Source: Phycisphaerae bacterium (GTDB lineage Bacteria; Planctomycetota; Phycisphaerae; UBA1845). From it: a DNA stretch of 64,000 bases. This document shows positions 8,631 to 17,399 of the stretch, one piece after another. Numbering within the stretch: position 1 is the stretch's first letter; every line of letters begins with the position of its first letter. The stretch spans positions 1 to 64,000 of the forward strand of contig JABWBH010000003.1 of the NCBI GenBank assembly GCA_013360585.1, given 5' to 3'. The notes beneath the pieces were generated by a model, which had not been told where the DNA came from, made no database searches, and saw only the letters and a list, made by a program, of their open reading frames with translations. The position numbers and the translations under genes were made by a program.

Positions 8631-9434
8631 ATGGCACGAACCGCGATCAACCCGGTCCGACGTCTCCTCACCGACCAACTCGGGAGAGCGACGCATGCGA
8701 TCCTCGAGGCTGTCTACCCTCGATGTTGCCTGATCTGTCGGACGGGGGCACCCGAGCCGGGAACCGAGTTCTGCAAGCCGTGCGGTGAGGGCTGGGCGGA
8801 TGATATCGGCGTCCCCGGCTGTCCCTCGTGCGGATCGGTTGTCCCGCCGGTTCCTTCGCGGGACCGTCGTTGTCCCGCATGTCGTGACATGACCCTCCCG
8901 GTACACGGCGCGGTGCGCCTCGGCGCATACGGACCGGCCCTGCGAAGGCTCATCACCGGCGCCAAGTACGAAGGCCGCAGCGAGGTGCTCGCGCTACTGG
9001 GAGAGGAACTCGCCCGATCCGTCCTTCGCGAGCCGTGGGGGACGACGGTGGACGCCGTGATTCCGGTGCCCAGTTCCTGGTCGCGCCGAGTGAGCCGCCC
9101 GCTGCACCTGCCCAGCGAGTTGGCGCACGTCCTCAGCCGAAGACTGCACCGGCCTGTGATGCGGTTGCTGGAGCGCGTCGGTCACCCCCGACCGCAAACC
9201 GGCCTGACGATCACGGCCCGACGGAACAACGTGCGCGGCACCTTCCGGCTGGCGCGCGGGGTGACGATCGAAGGCAGCTCGCTCCTCGTGGTGGACGACG
9301 TGATGACCAGCCGAGCCACGGTGTTCGAATGCGCCCGGGTGCTGCGTCGCGCCGGCGCGGAGAGCGTGTATGCGGCGACCGTTGCAAAGACCGAGCCGCC
9401 TCGGGCGCTTCCTTTTATCGGCATGCCCTCGTGA
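8631..9434 (+). CDS. comF: ComF family phosphoribosyltransferase-like protein
   Basis: ComF/GntX proteins are cytoplasmic PRTase-fold proteins linked in some bacteria to DNA uptake. This one has 267 residues. Cys pairs form a zinc-ribbon-like start (CCLIC, FCKPC, CPSCG and CPACRD, residues about 32-85). The PRPP-binding loop LLVVDDVMTSRAT lies near residue 220, and the family phrase RPQTGLTITARRNNVRGTF precedes it. The ATG at 8631 fits the family; the longer open frame from 8568 would add 21 unlikely residues. It is divergent from the RND operon and stands alone, followed by about 300 bp without a gene. No competence genes are nearby, so the role is inferred from the family only. Confidence 0.88.
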   Translation: MARTAINPVRRLLTDQLGRATHAILEAVYPRCCLICRTGAPEPGTEFCKPCGEGWADDIGVPGCPSCGSVVPPVPSRDRRCPACRDMTLPVHGAVRLGAYGPALRRLITGAKYEGRSEVLALLGEELARSVLREPWGTTVDAVIPVPSSWSRRVSRPLHLPSELAHVLSRRLHRPVMRLLERVGHPRPQTGLTITARRNNVRGTFRLARGVTIEGSSLLVVDDVMTSRATVFECARVLRRAGAESVYAATVAKTEPPRALPFIGMPS

Positions 9435-9730
9435 GACAGAAATGCGGGCCGAGAACTCCGTGACCGGCGGGACGTCTCAAAATGCCTCAGATCGTTCGTC
9501 AAGGCTTGCGCCGCTGCTCAGTCCTCCGCGCCCGATCACGTGGTCAACTACAGATGTCGAAACTCCCGGAAAACGTCGCCTTAATCCCGCCTTAGACGAT
9601 CCGGCAAGCCGTCGCTCATCATTATGATGGCGCTTGACGCGAGGAGAGCCGGGCAGGTTCGCTGCGTCACATGCCGACATGGTTTCCGCGACCTCGGCGG
9701 GCTAGGATTTGCTTGAGGCGTTCCGCGGTG

Positions 9731-11269
9731 ATGCGTACCAGAAACAGATTCAATACAGGGGGGACATTCGGCTGCGCCTCACCCGGAAACACGCGGATCG
9801 GGTGGGTGCTTTGCGCATACCTGCTGGTCGCCGGCGCTGCGGTCGGTCATGCGCAGTCGGAGCGGGTGTTTCACGATCCGGTTGAGGACGCCCGCATCCG
9901 CCGCACCGATGTCGGCGACGACGGTCCGTATGATCCGCTGGAGCACGCCCCCGCCGAACTGACCTCGATCGCCCTCGGCGCGTGGGCGCCGCTGAATCCG
10001 TCGCGTCATCTCTTCGAGGGGCGCTTCGACCGGCAGGGGGGGTTCGTCCGCCTCGACCTGATCCTTGCCGGATTAATGAATCCGCCCGGGCAGGTCGCCA
10101 AGTTTTTCGACCCTTATGCGTTCGGACCGAACCCGGTCATCGGCTTCGTCGAGATCGACGTGGACGCGGACGTGCGGACCGGCGGCGAACTGCGCTCGCC
10201 GATGCAGCGCTATCTTGGCGCGGCGGCGCGCTTCGGGGGACTTCCGTCAGAGCCGCGCTTTCACGACCGGGCGGCGCGCTGGTTCGAGGATTTCCTCCTC
10301 GGATTCAACGAGCCGCCTTTCACGAAGCGCCACGGCGAGGAGTTTCACCTAGACTTCGTCGGCGAGTTCGTCGCCGACGGATCGATCCTCATCATCGACG
10401 GCGACGACGACCGTCTGTTTGAATGCGGCGAGACGTGGTGGGTCGTCGCGCCGCTCTTTCACCGAGCGCACGGGTACGAGCGCTACAGCTTCGCCTCCGG
10501 CTGCGGGCGACCGGGGCAGTACATGCCGTCCGAGTCGGTCGTCCAGTTCTCGCACGATGACAACCTTAATCAGACGACGATCTCGCTCGTCTTCCCGCTG
10601 ACCAACGAAGCTGACGCTGAGCGCCGCAACGAAACGCCGCAGCGCAACGACGGAAACGCCTGCAACCAGTCCTCGGTTCTGGAGGCTCTCGCCGACCTGG
10701 TGATCGGAGCACAGTGGTACTTCGAGCATCCCAGCGGCGAACCGGAGGAGGACATCATCCTCGCCTGGCGCGACAAGAACCCGCGGGATCACCTTGACCC
10801 CCACGGTTGGACCCTCACCGCCACGCTCGGTGTGCCTTACTCGCGCGAGGATCCGGATAGCCTGCTGGTCGTCTACACCGACGTGTTCCCGAACCCCGTG
10901 CTCGGCGACGTTAACGGCGACGGTGCGTCCGACGAGTCCGACCGGGCGGCTACCGCCGAGTTTGTACGTCTCCACGGAGACGGGGGCACGTTCACGATCC
11001 GGCGTTTCGCGTACGACTTCAACGTTTTCGACATCAACTACGACGGCGCGGTGGACGCTTTTGACGTCAACCAGCGCCCGCGCCCCGGCGACGCCGACGG
11101 CGACGACGACGTGGATCTCTTCGACGCCCGCGCGTTCTGGATCTGCTTCGGAGAGCAAGGCCCGATGCCGCCGCCCTGCCGTCTGATGGACTTCGACCAG
11201 GACGAGCGGATCACGCTGCGCGACTACCGCCGCTTTGTCCAGCAGATGCGCGGTCCGCGCAGACGGTAG
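9731..11269 (+). CDS. Secreted protein with dockerin-like EF-hand tail
   Basis: A 512-residue exported protein of unknown function. The N-terminus has a signal peptide (VLCAYLLVAGAAVGHAQ). The middle (residues about 40-370) is acidic and shows no fold I can name. The end carries EF-hand-like loops DVNGDGASDESD, DINYDGAVDAFD, DADGDDDVDLFD and DFDQDERITLRD, typical of planctomycete dockerin type I-like tails. The start at 9731 is chosen to give a plain signal peptide; the frame is open 20 codons further upstream. The next gene, a cytochrome, starts 257 bp downstream behind its own promoter and has a related tail. The preceding gap 9435-9730 holds nothing that I can identify. Confidence 0.75.
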   Translation: MRTRNRFNTGGTFGCASPGNTRIGWVLCAYLLVAGAAVGHAQSERVFHDPVEDARIRRTDVGDDGPYDPLEHAPAELTSIALGAWAPLNPSRHLFEGRFDRQGGFVRLDLILAGLMNPPGQVAKFFDPYAFGPNPVIGFVEIDVDADVRTGGELRSPMQRYLGAAARFGGLPSEPRFHDRAARWFEDFLLGFNEPPFTKRHGEEFHLDFVGEFVADGSILIIDGDDDRLFECGETWWVVAPLFHRAHGYERYSFASGCGRPGQYMPSESVVQFSHDDNLNQTTISLVFPLTNEADAERRNETPQRNDGNACNQSSVLEALADLVIGAQWYFEHPSGEPEEDIILAWRDKNPRDHLDPHGWTLTATLGVPYSREDPDSLLVVYTDVFPNPVLGDVNGDGASDESDRAATAEFVRLHGDGGTFTIRRFAYDFNVFDINYDGAVDAFDVNQRPRPGDADGDDDVDLFDARAFWICFGEQGPMPPPCRLMDFDQDERITLRDYRRFVQQMRGPRRR

Positions 11270-11431
11270 GCGGACCTGCGTCCTTGCCGTCGCAGCGGCG
11301 ACGCGCGGCGGGATCCCGGGCGAGACGGCCGGTCCTGCGAAGATCCCGCCCCGTCGGGGCGTTCGAACCTCCCGCCCGGCGTCGAGGAGCAGCGCGGAAT
11401 CACGCGGTGCGGATGATAACCGGAAAATTCC

Positions 11432-11461
11432 TTGGCGCAGGCCGAGTGCGCCTGCTACAAT
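11432..11461 (+). promoter_or_regulatory. Sigma-70-like promoter upstream of pentahaem cytochrome
   Basis: TTGGCG (11432-11437) and TACAAT (11456-11461) are separated by 18 bp. The predicted transcript start is near 11468, giving a leader of about 60 nt to the cytochrome ATG. Confidence 0.5.
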
Positions 11462-11526
11462 AGAAGATAAGAAGATGGTTATATATTGAATACGCCGTCC
11501 GGGGCCGGTCTTGCGGAGCAAGCGTC

Positions 11527-13398
11527 ATGCGTCAATCTCGACGATGGAAATCCCTGAAAGCCCGTCTTGGGTTCCGAACCGCCGGGCGTGCGCGTGTCGC
11601 GCTGGCCGCAGGTGCCCTGGTTGTCGGGATCGCCGCAGCGGCGGTTGTCCCCACCACGCTGCGGGACTTTCACCTTCCGGGAACGCAGGTCGGCGACGTC
11701 GCCGTCGACGTGATCCGTCCTTCCCGGTATTGCGCGGAGTGTCACGCCTTTTACGACCGGGACGTCGAGCCGTACTCGACGTGGTCGGGCAGTCTGATGG
11801 CGCATGCGGGGCGGGATCCTCTCTTTTACGCCCAGATGACGCTTGCCAACCAGGACGTGGGGGAAGTCGGGTACTTCTGCCTGCGCTGTCACGTTCCGAT
11901 GTCGATGGTGACGGGTCACGCTCTGGACGCGGACGGGAGCACCCTCGACGCGGTGGACCGCGAGGGCGTCTCGTGCCACTTCTGTCACAGTCTGGTCGAT
12001 CCGGTGTACCGCCCGGACGTCAGCCCGGCGGAGGACAAGGCCGTGCTCACGGCGCTCGCGGAGGTTCCGGCGCATTACGGGAACGCGATGTTCGTGCTGG
12101 ATCCCTCGGGAACGCGTCGCGGTCCGCGCGAGGACGCGGACTCGGGTCATCCGGTCGTGCCCTCGCCGTTTCATCGCAGCGCCGACCTGTGCGGCACGTG
12201 CCACGACGTCGGCAACGTCACACTCGAACGCCGCTCGGACGGCACGTTCAAGTTCAACGAGATTGACTTCCCCGTTTCGGATACGGATCCGACGCATCAC
12301 TTTCCTCTCGAACGCACGTACACGGAGTGGAAGCTCAGCGCCTTTGCCGCCGGCGGGGTGGACATGGGCGGACGGTTCGGCGGCGATGGGGGAGGCGTCG
12401 TCAGCACGTGTCAGGACTGTCACATGCCGCGCACGACGGGTCAGGCGTGCTTCTTCGGCCCGACGCGAGAGGATCTCGCGCGGCATACGTTCGCCGGGGC
12501 GTCCGCCTGGGTGCTTGAAATCATCGCGGATTACTACGGTGATGATCCCGACGTCGACGAAGACGCGCTGCGCGACGGGCGCGAGCGCGCCGTGGATATG
12601 CTGCGCCGCGCCGCCACCCTCGAACCGCGTCAGGAAGGTGGAACACTGGTCGCGCGCGTGATCAACGAGTCCGGTCACAAGCTGCCGACCGGGCACATCG
12701 AGGGACGACGCGTGTTTCTTCAGGTTCGCGTGTTCGACGCCGAAGGGTCGCTGCTCCGCGAGTACGGCGCTTACGACGCAAATCGCGCCGAACTCGACGA
12801 GGCGTCGACCACCGTCTACGAGATGCACGTTGGTCTGAGCGACCGCATGTCCGAGTCGACCGGATATCCCGCCGGCGAGACGACGCACATGGCGCTCGCC
12901 GACCTGATCGTCAAGGACAACCGGATCCCTCCCCGGGGCTTCAACCGCGCCGCCTTCGCCGCCGCCGGCGCGCCGGTCGTCGGACACGAGTACGCCGACG
13001 GTGAGCACTGGGACGACGCGCCTTACTGGCTTCCGCAGCGCGCCGCTTATGCGGAGGTCCGCCTTTACTATCAGACGGTCACGCGACATTACATCGAGGC
13101 GCTGCGCGACGGGAACAGCACCGATCACTGGGGGGAGACGTTGCACCGCCTCTGGCGCCGGTCGGGCAAGGGTGCGCCGATTCTGATGGCGGCCGGGAGG
13201 ATCGAGCTTTCCGAATTCCTGCGCGGCGACGCGGACGGCGACGGCGATCTTGACCTCGGCGACTACGCGCGGTTCGCCGACTGCCTCGGCCGGACCGTCG
13301 CGCGCGACGAGCCATGCCGGACCTTCGATTTCGACGGAGACGGGCGGGCGGACCTCCGCGATTTCGCGGCGCTGTCCAACGCCCTGACGCGTCCGTGA
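11527..13398 (+). CDS. Pentahaem cytochrome c with dockerin-like C-terminus
   Basis: A 623-residue exported cytochrome. After a signal anchor (VALAAGALVVGIAAAAVV) come five haem-binding motifs: CAECH, CLRCH, CHFCH, CGTCH and CQDCH, the last near residue 300. The phrases REGVSCHFCHS and CGTCHDVGN resemble the multihaem cytochrome c554-like family. Residues about 370-560 form a haem-free domain. The last 55 residues hold two EF-hand-like loops (DADGDGDLDLGD and DFDGDGRADLRD), the tail shared with the preceding gene and with the propeller gene at 32.8 kb. The NapH-like gene starts 9 bp after the stop, so an electron path from quinol through the Fe-S protein to this cytochrome is plausible (inference). 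The direction of electron flow is unknown. Confidence 0.88.
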   Translation: MRQSRRWKSLKARLGFRTAGRARVALAAGALVVGIAAAAVVPTTLRDFHLPGTQVGDVAVDVIRPSRYCAECHAFYDRDVEPYSTWSGSLMAHAGRDPLFYAQMTLANQDVGEVGYFCLRCHVPMSMVTGHALDADGSTLDAVDREGVSCHFCHSLVDPVYRPDVSPAEDKAVLTALAEVPAHYGNAMFVLDPSGTRRGPREDADSGHPVVPSPFHRSADLCGTCHDVGNVTLERRSDGTFKFNEIDFPVSDTDPTHHFPLERTYTEWKLSAFAAGGVDMGGRFGGDGGGVVSTCQDCHMPRTTGQACFFGPTREDLARHTFAGASAWVLEIIADYYGDDPDVDEDALRDGRERAVDMLRRAATLEPRQEGGTLVARVINESGHKLPTGHIEGRRVFLQVRVFDAEGSLLREYGAYDANRAELDEASTTVYEMHVGLSDRMSESTGYPAGETTHMALADLIVKDNRIPPRGFNRAAFAAAGAPVVGHEYADGEHWDDAPYWLPQRAAYAEVRLYYQTVTRHYIEALRDGNSTDHWGETLHRLWRRSGKGAPILMAAGRIELSEFLRGDADGDGDLDLGDYARFADCLGRTVARDEPCRTFDFDGDGRADLRDFAALSNALTRP

Positions 13399-13407
13399 GG
13401 CACGGCC

Positions 13408-15210
13408 GTGAGACGACGTTCTGACGAAAGACCACGGGAGCCTCGCGGCGTGCGTCACGGACGGGGGAGCGTTCGGACGCCGCGCGGCACGGCATCCGCT
13501 GCGGGACCGGCGTCCGAGCCTGCGCCCGACCGCGTCCGGCCGCTGCAATCGCGGTTCAGCCGGTGGCGCGCTCTTTCTCTGGGAGTTGTTCACCTTCTGA
13601 TCGCGGCGCACATCGCCCACGCCCTGCTTGCGCCGCACACCCTGGCGCCGCTCGAACTCAACGAAATCGTTTACGCCCTCGAGGCCGGCATCGTGACGGC
13701 CGGATTTCTTTTCATGATCCTGGCCGTCGCGGCGACCGCCGTGTTCGGTCGCTTCTTCTGCTCCTGGGGCTGTCATTTCCTGGCGCTTCAGGATCTTTGC
13801 GCCGTCGCGCTTCACCGCCTCGGCGTTCGTCCGAAGGCGATCCGCAGCCGGCTGCTGGCGTGGGCTCCGGCGTGCGTGGCGTTGTACATGTTCGTCTGGC
13901 CCGTCGCGCTGCGCTGGCTGAGCGGCCGGACGGGACCGCAGTGGCGCGTCACGACGGACGCCGAAGGCTGGGCGTCGTTCTGGACGGAGCACTTCTGGCG
14001 CAACCTGCCCGGACCCGGGATTGCGGCGTTGACCTTTCTGGTTTGCGGCGCCATGTTGATCTACGTCTTCGGTTCACGCGGGTTCTGCACGTATGTCTGC
14101 CCTTACGGCGCTGTTTTCGCGTGGGCGGATCGGGCGGCACCGGGGCGGATTCGCCTCGCCGACCGATCGTGCAGCGATTGCGGGCGATGTACTGCGGTAT
14201 GCGGTTCTCACGTTCGCGTCGCCGACGAGCTTCAGCGCTACGGGATGGTCGTGAACCCGGCCTGCCTGAAAGACCTGGACTGCGTGGGCGTCTGCCCCGA
14301 CGGCGCGGTCCACTACGGCTTCGGACCGCCGGCGCTGGCGAAGGTGACGGTGCGCGATCAGCCCGTGCGCGCCCGGTACGATTTCTCGTGGACGGAGGAA
14401 GCGCTGCTGGCGGCAGGGGGGATCGCCGGTGTTGTCATCTTTCGAGGGTTGTATGAAAAGGTGTCGTTCTTCATGAGCCTGGCGCTGGGATTGCTCGGCG
14501 GGTATCAGGCCGTGCTGATCGCGCGTCTTGTCAGGCGACCGACGGTCTTTTTCAATCGCTGGCCTCTGAAGCGCGAGGGGCGCTGGCTTCCGGCGGGTAA
14601 AATCTTCGCCGGACTGACCTTCGTTTGCGTGGGCTTCGCCGCGCATAGCGCCGCGATTCGGTATCTGGTCTGGACGGGCCTGCGCGACCTCGACGCCCTC
14701 AGCGGAACCCCGGCGCTTTCGGATGCCGACACGGAAGAGACGCGCGCCCGGCTGGAAGAAGTTCTGCGACGGTTGGAGGCCGCGTATCGCTGGGGATTCC
14801 ACCGTCCCCCGAACCAGACCGACGCCCTCGCCCGCGCTCACGCTGCTCAGGGCACCTCCCTGATCGCCGCGGGGCGGGCTCGTCCGGCGATTCCGCATCT
14901 GCGACGGGCGATCGACCTGCGCCCGGATTTCGCCGCCGCCCACGCGGAACTCGGCGCAGCGCTGTCCGGCCTGAATGACGTCGCCGGCGGATTGCGCCAC
15001 CTTCGCATCGCCGTCCGGCTGGATCCGCAGTCCGCCAAGGCACAATACAATCTCGGCGTCGTCCTGGCCGCGACCGGACGCCCCGTCGAAGCGCGACAAG
15101 CGCTGACCGAAGCCCACCGCCTCGATCCGAACGACGCTCAAACCCGCGAGTGTCTGCGCCTCCTCGGAGAGACGCCGACGAATGCGCCGTCGGTCCCCGA
15201 CCGTCCGTAG
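13408..15210 (+). CDS. NapH-like 4Fe-4S membrane protein fused to TPR repeats
   Basis: Read from a GTG, 600 residues. Membrane helices (about residues 50-230) surround two Cys clusters typical of NapH/CcoG-like quinol-dehydrogenase components: FCSWGCHF and FCTYVCPYG. They are followed by a ferredoxin-like part CSDCGRCTAVC with CLKDLDCVGVCP. More helices follow, then from about residue 440 a soluble C-terminal domain of TPR-like repeats (RPAIPHLRRAIDLRPDFAAAHAELG; AKAQYNLGVVLAATGRPVEA). This fusion is not usual for NapH. The gene is 9 bp from the pentahaem cytochrome and surely co-transcribed. It is likely to pass electrons from the quinone pool to periplasmic haem proteins. A NapG-like ferredoxin is encoded separately at 34.4 kb. 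Confidence 0.82.
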   Translation: MRRRSDERPREPRGVRHGRGSVRTPRGTASAAGPASEPAPDRVRPLQSRFSRWRALSLGVVHLLIAAHIAHALLAPHTLAPLELNEIVYALEAGIVTAGFLFMILAVAATAVFGRFFCSWGCHFLALQDLCAVALHRLGVRPKAIRSRLLAWAPACVALYMFVWPVALRWLSGRTGPQWRVTTDAEGWASFWTEHFWRNLPGPGIAALTFLVCGAMLIYVFGSRGFCTYVCPYGAVFAWADRAAPGRIRLADRSCSDCGRCTAVCGSHVRVADELQRYGMVVNPACLKDLDCVGVCPDGAVHYGFGPPALAKVTVRDQPVRARYDFSWTEEALLAAGGIAGVVIFRGLYEKVSFFMSLALGLLGGYQAVLIARLVRRPTVFFNRWPLKREGRWLPAGKIFAGLTFVCVGFAAHSAAIRYLVWTGLRDLDALSGTPALSDADTEETRARLEEVLRRLEAAYRWGFHRPPNQTDALARAHAAQGTSLIAAGRARPAIPHLRRAIDLRPDFAAAHAELGAALSGLNDVAGGLRHLRIAVRLDPQSAKAQYNLGVVLAATGRPVEARQALTEAHRLDPNDAQTRECLRLLGETPTNAPSVPDRP

Positions 15211-15265
15211 TCGCCCGTCCTGGCGGGTTGAAGGCGGCGGACCGGCGCTGCGGCGGGACCGAAGC

Positions 15266-15294
15266 TTGTCATCCCGGATTCGCGGCGGCATAGT
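15266..15294 (+). promoter_or_regulatory. Possible promoter for the small lipoprotein at 15355
   Basis: TTGTCA (15266-15271) and CATAGT (15289-15294) are separated by 17 bp, predicting a leader of about 55 nt. Confidence 0.4.
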
Positions 15295-15354
15295 CCCCAC
15301 CGGCAAAAGGTCCGCCGCGTCGTCAGGCGGACGGCGATGCCGGGAACTTCGAGA

Positions 15355-15552
15355 ATGCGTGGGATCAGGAGAAGCGGTGCGGTCGTGGGCAGGCTCGCAG
15401 GGCGCTCGGGCGTCCTTCTGCCGCTGTTGCAGGTGGGCGGGTGCTCGGCCACGGAATTTCGCGAGCTGTTGATCAACGAAGTGACAAGTCAGTTCGCCAC
15501 CGTGGTGTTCACCGCCGCCGAGACCGTGCTCTTGAATTTGTTCAACGTCTGA
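15355..15552 (+). CDS. Small LQVGGC lipoprotein-like peptide, copy 1
   Basis: A 65-residue protein: basic N-terminus, hydrophobic stretch, lipobox-like LLQVGGC at about residue 30, then a short amphipathic or hydrophobic tail ending [12 protein letters not shown]. The same layout and the same LQVGGC box recur in the 55-residue protein at 51299-51466, which supports both as real genes. The start at ATG 15355 matches the MRG start of the second copy; the frame extends to 15337. No known function. It probably resides in a membrane, either lipidated or as a tail-anchored peptide. Confidence 0.6.
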   Translation: MRGIRRSGAVVGRLAGRSGVLLPLLQVGGCSATEFRELLINEVTSQFATVVFTAAETVLLNLFNV

Positions 15553-15751
15553 CGCCTCGCGAGCTTGGCGCCACGAGGCTCGGCCTCTGTCGGTGCGTCG
15601 AGTTTCCGAAGCACTGGCGGTGAACCGCAGGAGGACACCCGTCTGCAATCGCTCTGGGCGGGTTTGCAATACGCAGGGCAGCACCGCGAATACGCAGGAA
15701 ACTTCGGCGGCGATGTCGCGCCGGACCCGGGTGCAGGAAAGGAAACATCTC

Positions 15752-16747
15752 ATGTCGGCTGAACACGGCTGGTATTACGTGAAGGACGGACAGACGGTCG
15801 GACCGGTGACGCGCGAGGAGTTGCAGCGCCTTCTGCCCCAGGTCGGGGGGTCGCACACGCTCGTCTGGGGTCCGGGCGCGCCGCAGTGGGTCGAAGCGCG
15901 ACATATCGCGGCGTTCGCCGGCGCCCCCGTCGGTCCCCCGCCTTCGCCCGGCGCCGCCCGCAAACGCGCCGACGAGATTGACTACGAGATCTTCGGCGAC
16001 GACATGCAGTTCGTCGAGATCACGCTCGATCCCGGCGAGGTGGTTATCGCCGAAGCCGGTTCGATGATGTACATGACCGACGGGATCCAGATGCAGACTG
16101 TTTTCGGAGATCCGAGCAAGCAGCAGGGCTTTTTCGGAAAACTCTTCGAGGCCGGAAAACGGATGATTACCGGCGAGTCGCTCTTCCTGACCACCTTCGG
16201 TGCGACGGGGACAAAGCGCGAACGCGTCGCCTTCGCCTCCCCCTACCCTGGCAAGATCGTTCCGATGGACCTGGTGGGGTTGGGCGGCGAGATCATCTGC
16301 CAGAAGGACGCCTTCCTCTGCGCGGCGCGCGGCGTGCAGGTGGGGATCGCGTTTCAGAAGAAGATCCTCACCGGCCTTTTCGGCGGTGAGGGCTTCATCC
16401 TTCAGCGGCTCACCGGCGACGGGTGGTCGTTCGTCCACGCGGGCGGGACGATCCAGCGCGTCGAACTATCCTCCGGGCAGACGCTGCGCATCGACACCGG
16501 CTGCCTCGTCGCGTTTCAACCCTCGATCAACTATGACATTCAGATGCAGCGCGGGATCAAGAACGCGATCTTCGGTGGGGAAGGCTTGTTTCTCGCCACG
16601 CTCACCGGTCCCGGCGTGGTCTGGGTGCAGTCGCTGCCTTTCTCGAAACTCGCCGGGCGCGTCCTGGCTAACGCCCGCGGACTTAGCAGCAAGGACCAGG
16701 GATCCCTCCTCGGCGGTTTGGGCTCCCTCTTCGAGGCAGGGGATTAA
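15752..16747 (+). CDS. GYF-domain plus AIM24/TIGR00266-family protein
   Basis: 331 residues. Residues 1-60 form a GYF_2-like domain ([22 protein letters not shown] with WVEARH), common in planctomycetes and thought to bind peptides or membranes. From about residue 75 the AIM24/TIGR00266 beta-structured domain follows ([58 protein letters not shown]). Bacterial members have no settled function. The start at 15752 is chosen because GGAAAGGAA lies just upstream and the protein then begins at the GYF domain; an upstream extension of 53 codons is open but unlike protein. There are no clear partners, and a repeat-filled gap follows. Confidence 0.85.
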   Translation: MSAEHGWYYVKDGQTVGPVTREELQRLLPQVGGSHTLVWGPGAPQWVEARHIAAFAGAPVGPPPSPGAARKRADEIDYEIFGDDMQFVEITLDPGEVVIAEAGSMMYMTDGIQMQTVFGDPSKQQGFFGKLFEAGKRMITGESLFLTTFGATGTKRERVAFASPYPGKIVPMDLVGLGGEIICQKDAFLCAARGVQVGIAFQKKILTGLFGGEGFILQRLTGDGWSFVHAGGTIQRVELSSGQTLRIDTGCLVAFQPSINYDIQMQRGIKNAIFGGEGLFLATLTGPGVVWVQSLPFSKLAGRVLANARGLSSKDQGSLLGGLGSLFEAGD

Positions 16748-16840
16748 GACGTTGCGTGAGTCTCCTCTGGACTCCGGTTGGCGGGCTTTGAATTCGCATG
16801 AACGTACGATCATGCGCGGGAAATCGACGGGCTTTCCTGA

Positions 16841-16921
16841 CCCCGCAAGATCATCCGGCAGTCTTTGCCCCGGAGGATCATCCGGCGGTCCCGGCCCCGG
16901 AGGATCATCCGCAAGTCCCTG
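16841..16921. repeat. Three 27-bp tandem repeat units
   Basis: Units start at 16841, 16868 and 16895. Each begins CCCC and contains GATCATCCG, and a degraded fourth begins at 16922. The period is a multiple of three, so the translated frame looks repetitive (PEDHPAVPA), but no gene context supports translation. Confidence 0.8.
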
Positions 16922-17083
16922 CCCCGGTAGGGGCGTCGGAAAACAGCCCAGCCCGCCAGGGCTGCGAAGCCCGCGCGGAGAAACCGAAGTCCCGGAGGGA
17001 CGAAAGAAGCTCCGCAAGGACGCATACCCCTCGCGCCGCCGATCAGCCGTCCCTCCGGGCCTGCGTGGTCCAGCGCCAAGTTC

Positions 17084-17103
17084 CCCAGCGATAAATCGCT
17101 GGG
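17084..17103. repeat. Perfect 8-bp hairpin with TAAA loop
   Basis: CCCAGCGA at 17084-17091 pairs with TCGCTGGG at 17096-17103 across a TAAA loop. It lies among other repeats and resembles short palindromic elements scattered in planctomycete genomes. Confidence 0.6.
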
Positions 17104-17111
17104 CTACTCTC

Positions 17112-17155
17112 GGCTGCCCCTCCGGAGCACAAGGGCTGCCCCTCCGGAGCACAAG
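17112..17155. repeat. Two exact 22-bp tandem repeat units
   Basis: The unit starting GGCTGCCCCTCCGG occurs at 17112-17133 and again without change at 17134-17155. Confidence 0.85.
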
Positions 17156-17278
17156 GACGCGCCGTGCCGCCTTCAAGGTTCGTCCAGAAATGCGGAGCGC
17201 CGGGCTGCCTTCGAGGCGGGACGAGGGATGTCGCACGCCGCTACGCACCGGGGTTCGATGAGACTCAGGAGACGTTGT

Positions 17279-17297
17279 TTCAAAACCGAGCCGCGCC
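17279..17297. repeat. Copy of dispersed repeat
   Basis: Nineteen bases identical to 1943-1961. The similarity then decays, so this copy lacks the intact second arm of the hairpin seen at 1929-1967. Confidence 0.7.
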
Positions 17298-17399
17298 TGT
17301 TACAAGGGCTTGCATCTCGTTGTCGCCGCCCCGACAAGGATGTTGCGCTCAACCAACCCCTTGCTTTTGTAAACGCGGCTGCGCAATCCGCCGGCGTCG

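Larger units (their letters stand above)
16748..17399. other. Gene-free, repeat-rich region
   Basis: About 650 bp between the AIM24 gene and the end of uvrA. Several open frames cross it but all consist of translated repeats. It contains a 27-bp tandem repeat, a 22-bp tandem repeat, a perfect short hairpin and one copy of the dispersed repeat seen at 1.9 kb and 42.8 kb. I see no RNA gene or regulatory site in it. Confidence 0.6.

Noticed and set aside
11355-11390. tRNA-like GTTCGAACC
   Set aside because: No acceptor, D or anticodon arms can be folded around it; it is a chance GC-rich palindrome.
11479-13992. Minus-strand open frame of about 840 codons
   Set aside because: Antisense of the pentahaem cytochrome and NapH-like genes, whose haem and Fe-S motifs prove the plus strand.
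16841-16921. CRISPR array
   Set aside because: The 27-bp units are directly adjacent with no spacers, and no cas genes are present.
16798-17094. 99-codon frame with PEDHPAVPA repeats
   Set aside because: It consists of the 27-bp tandem repeats and flanking palindromes, with no start signals or homology.
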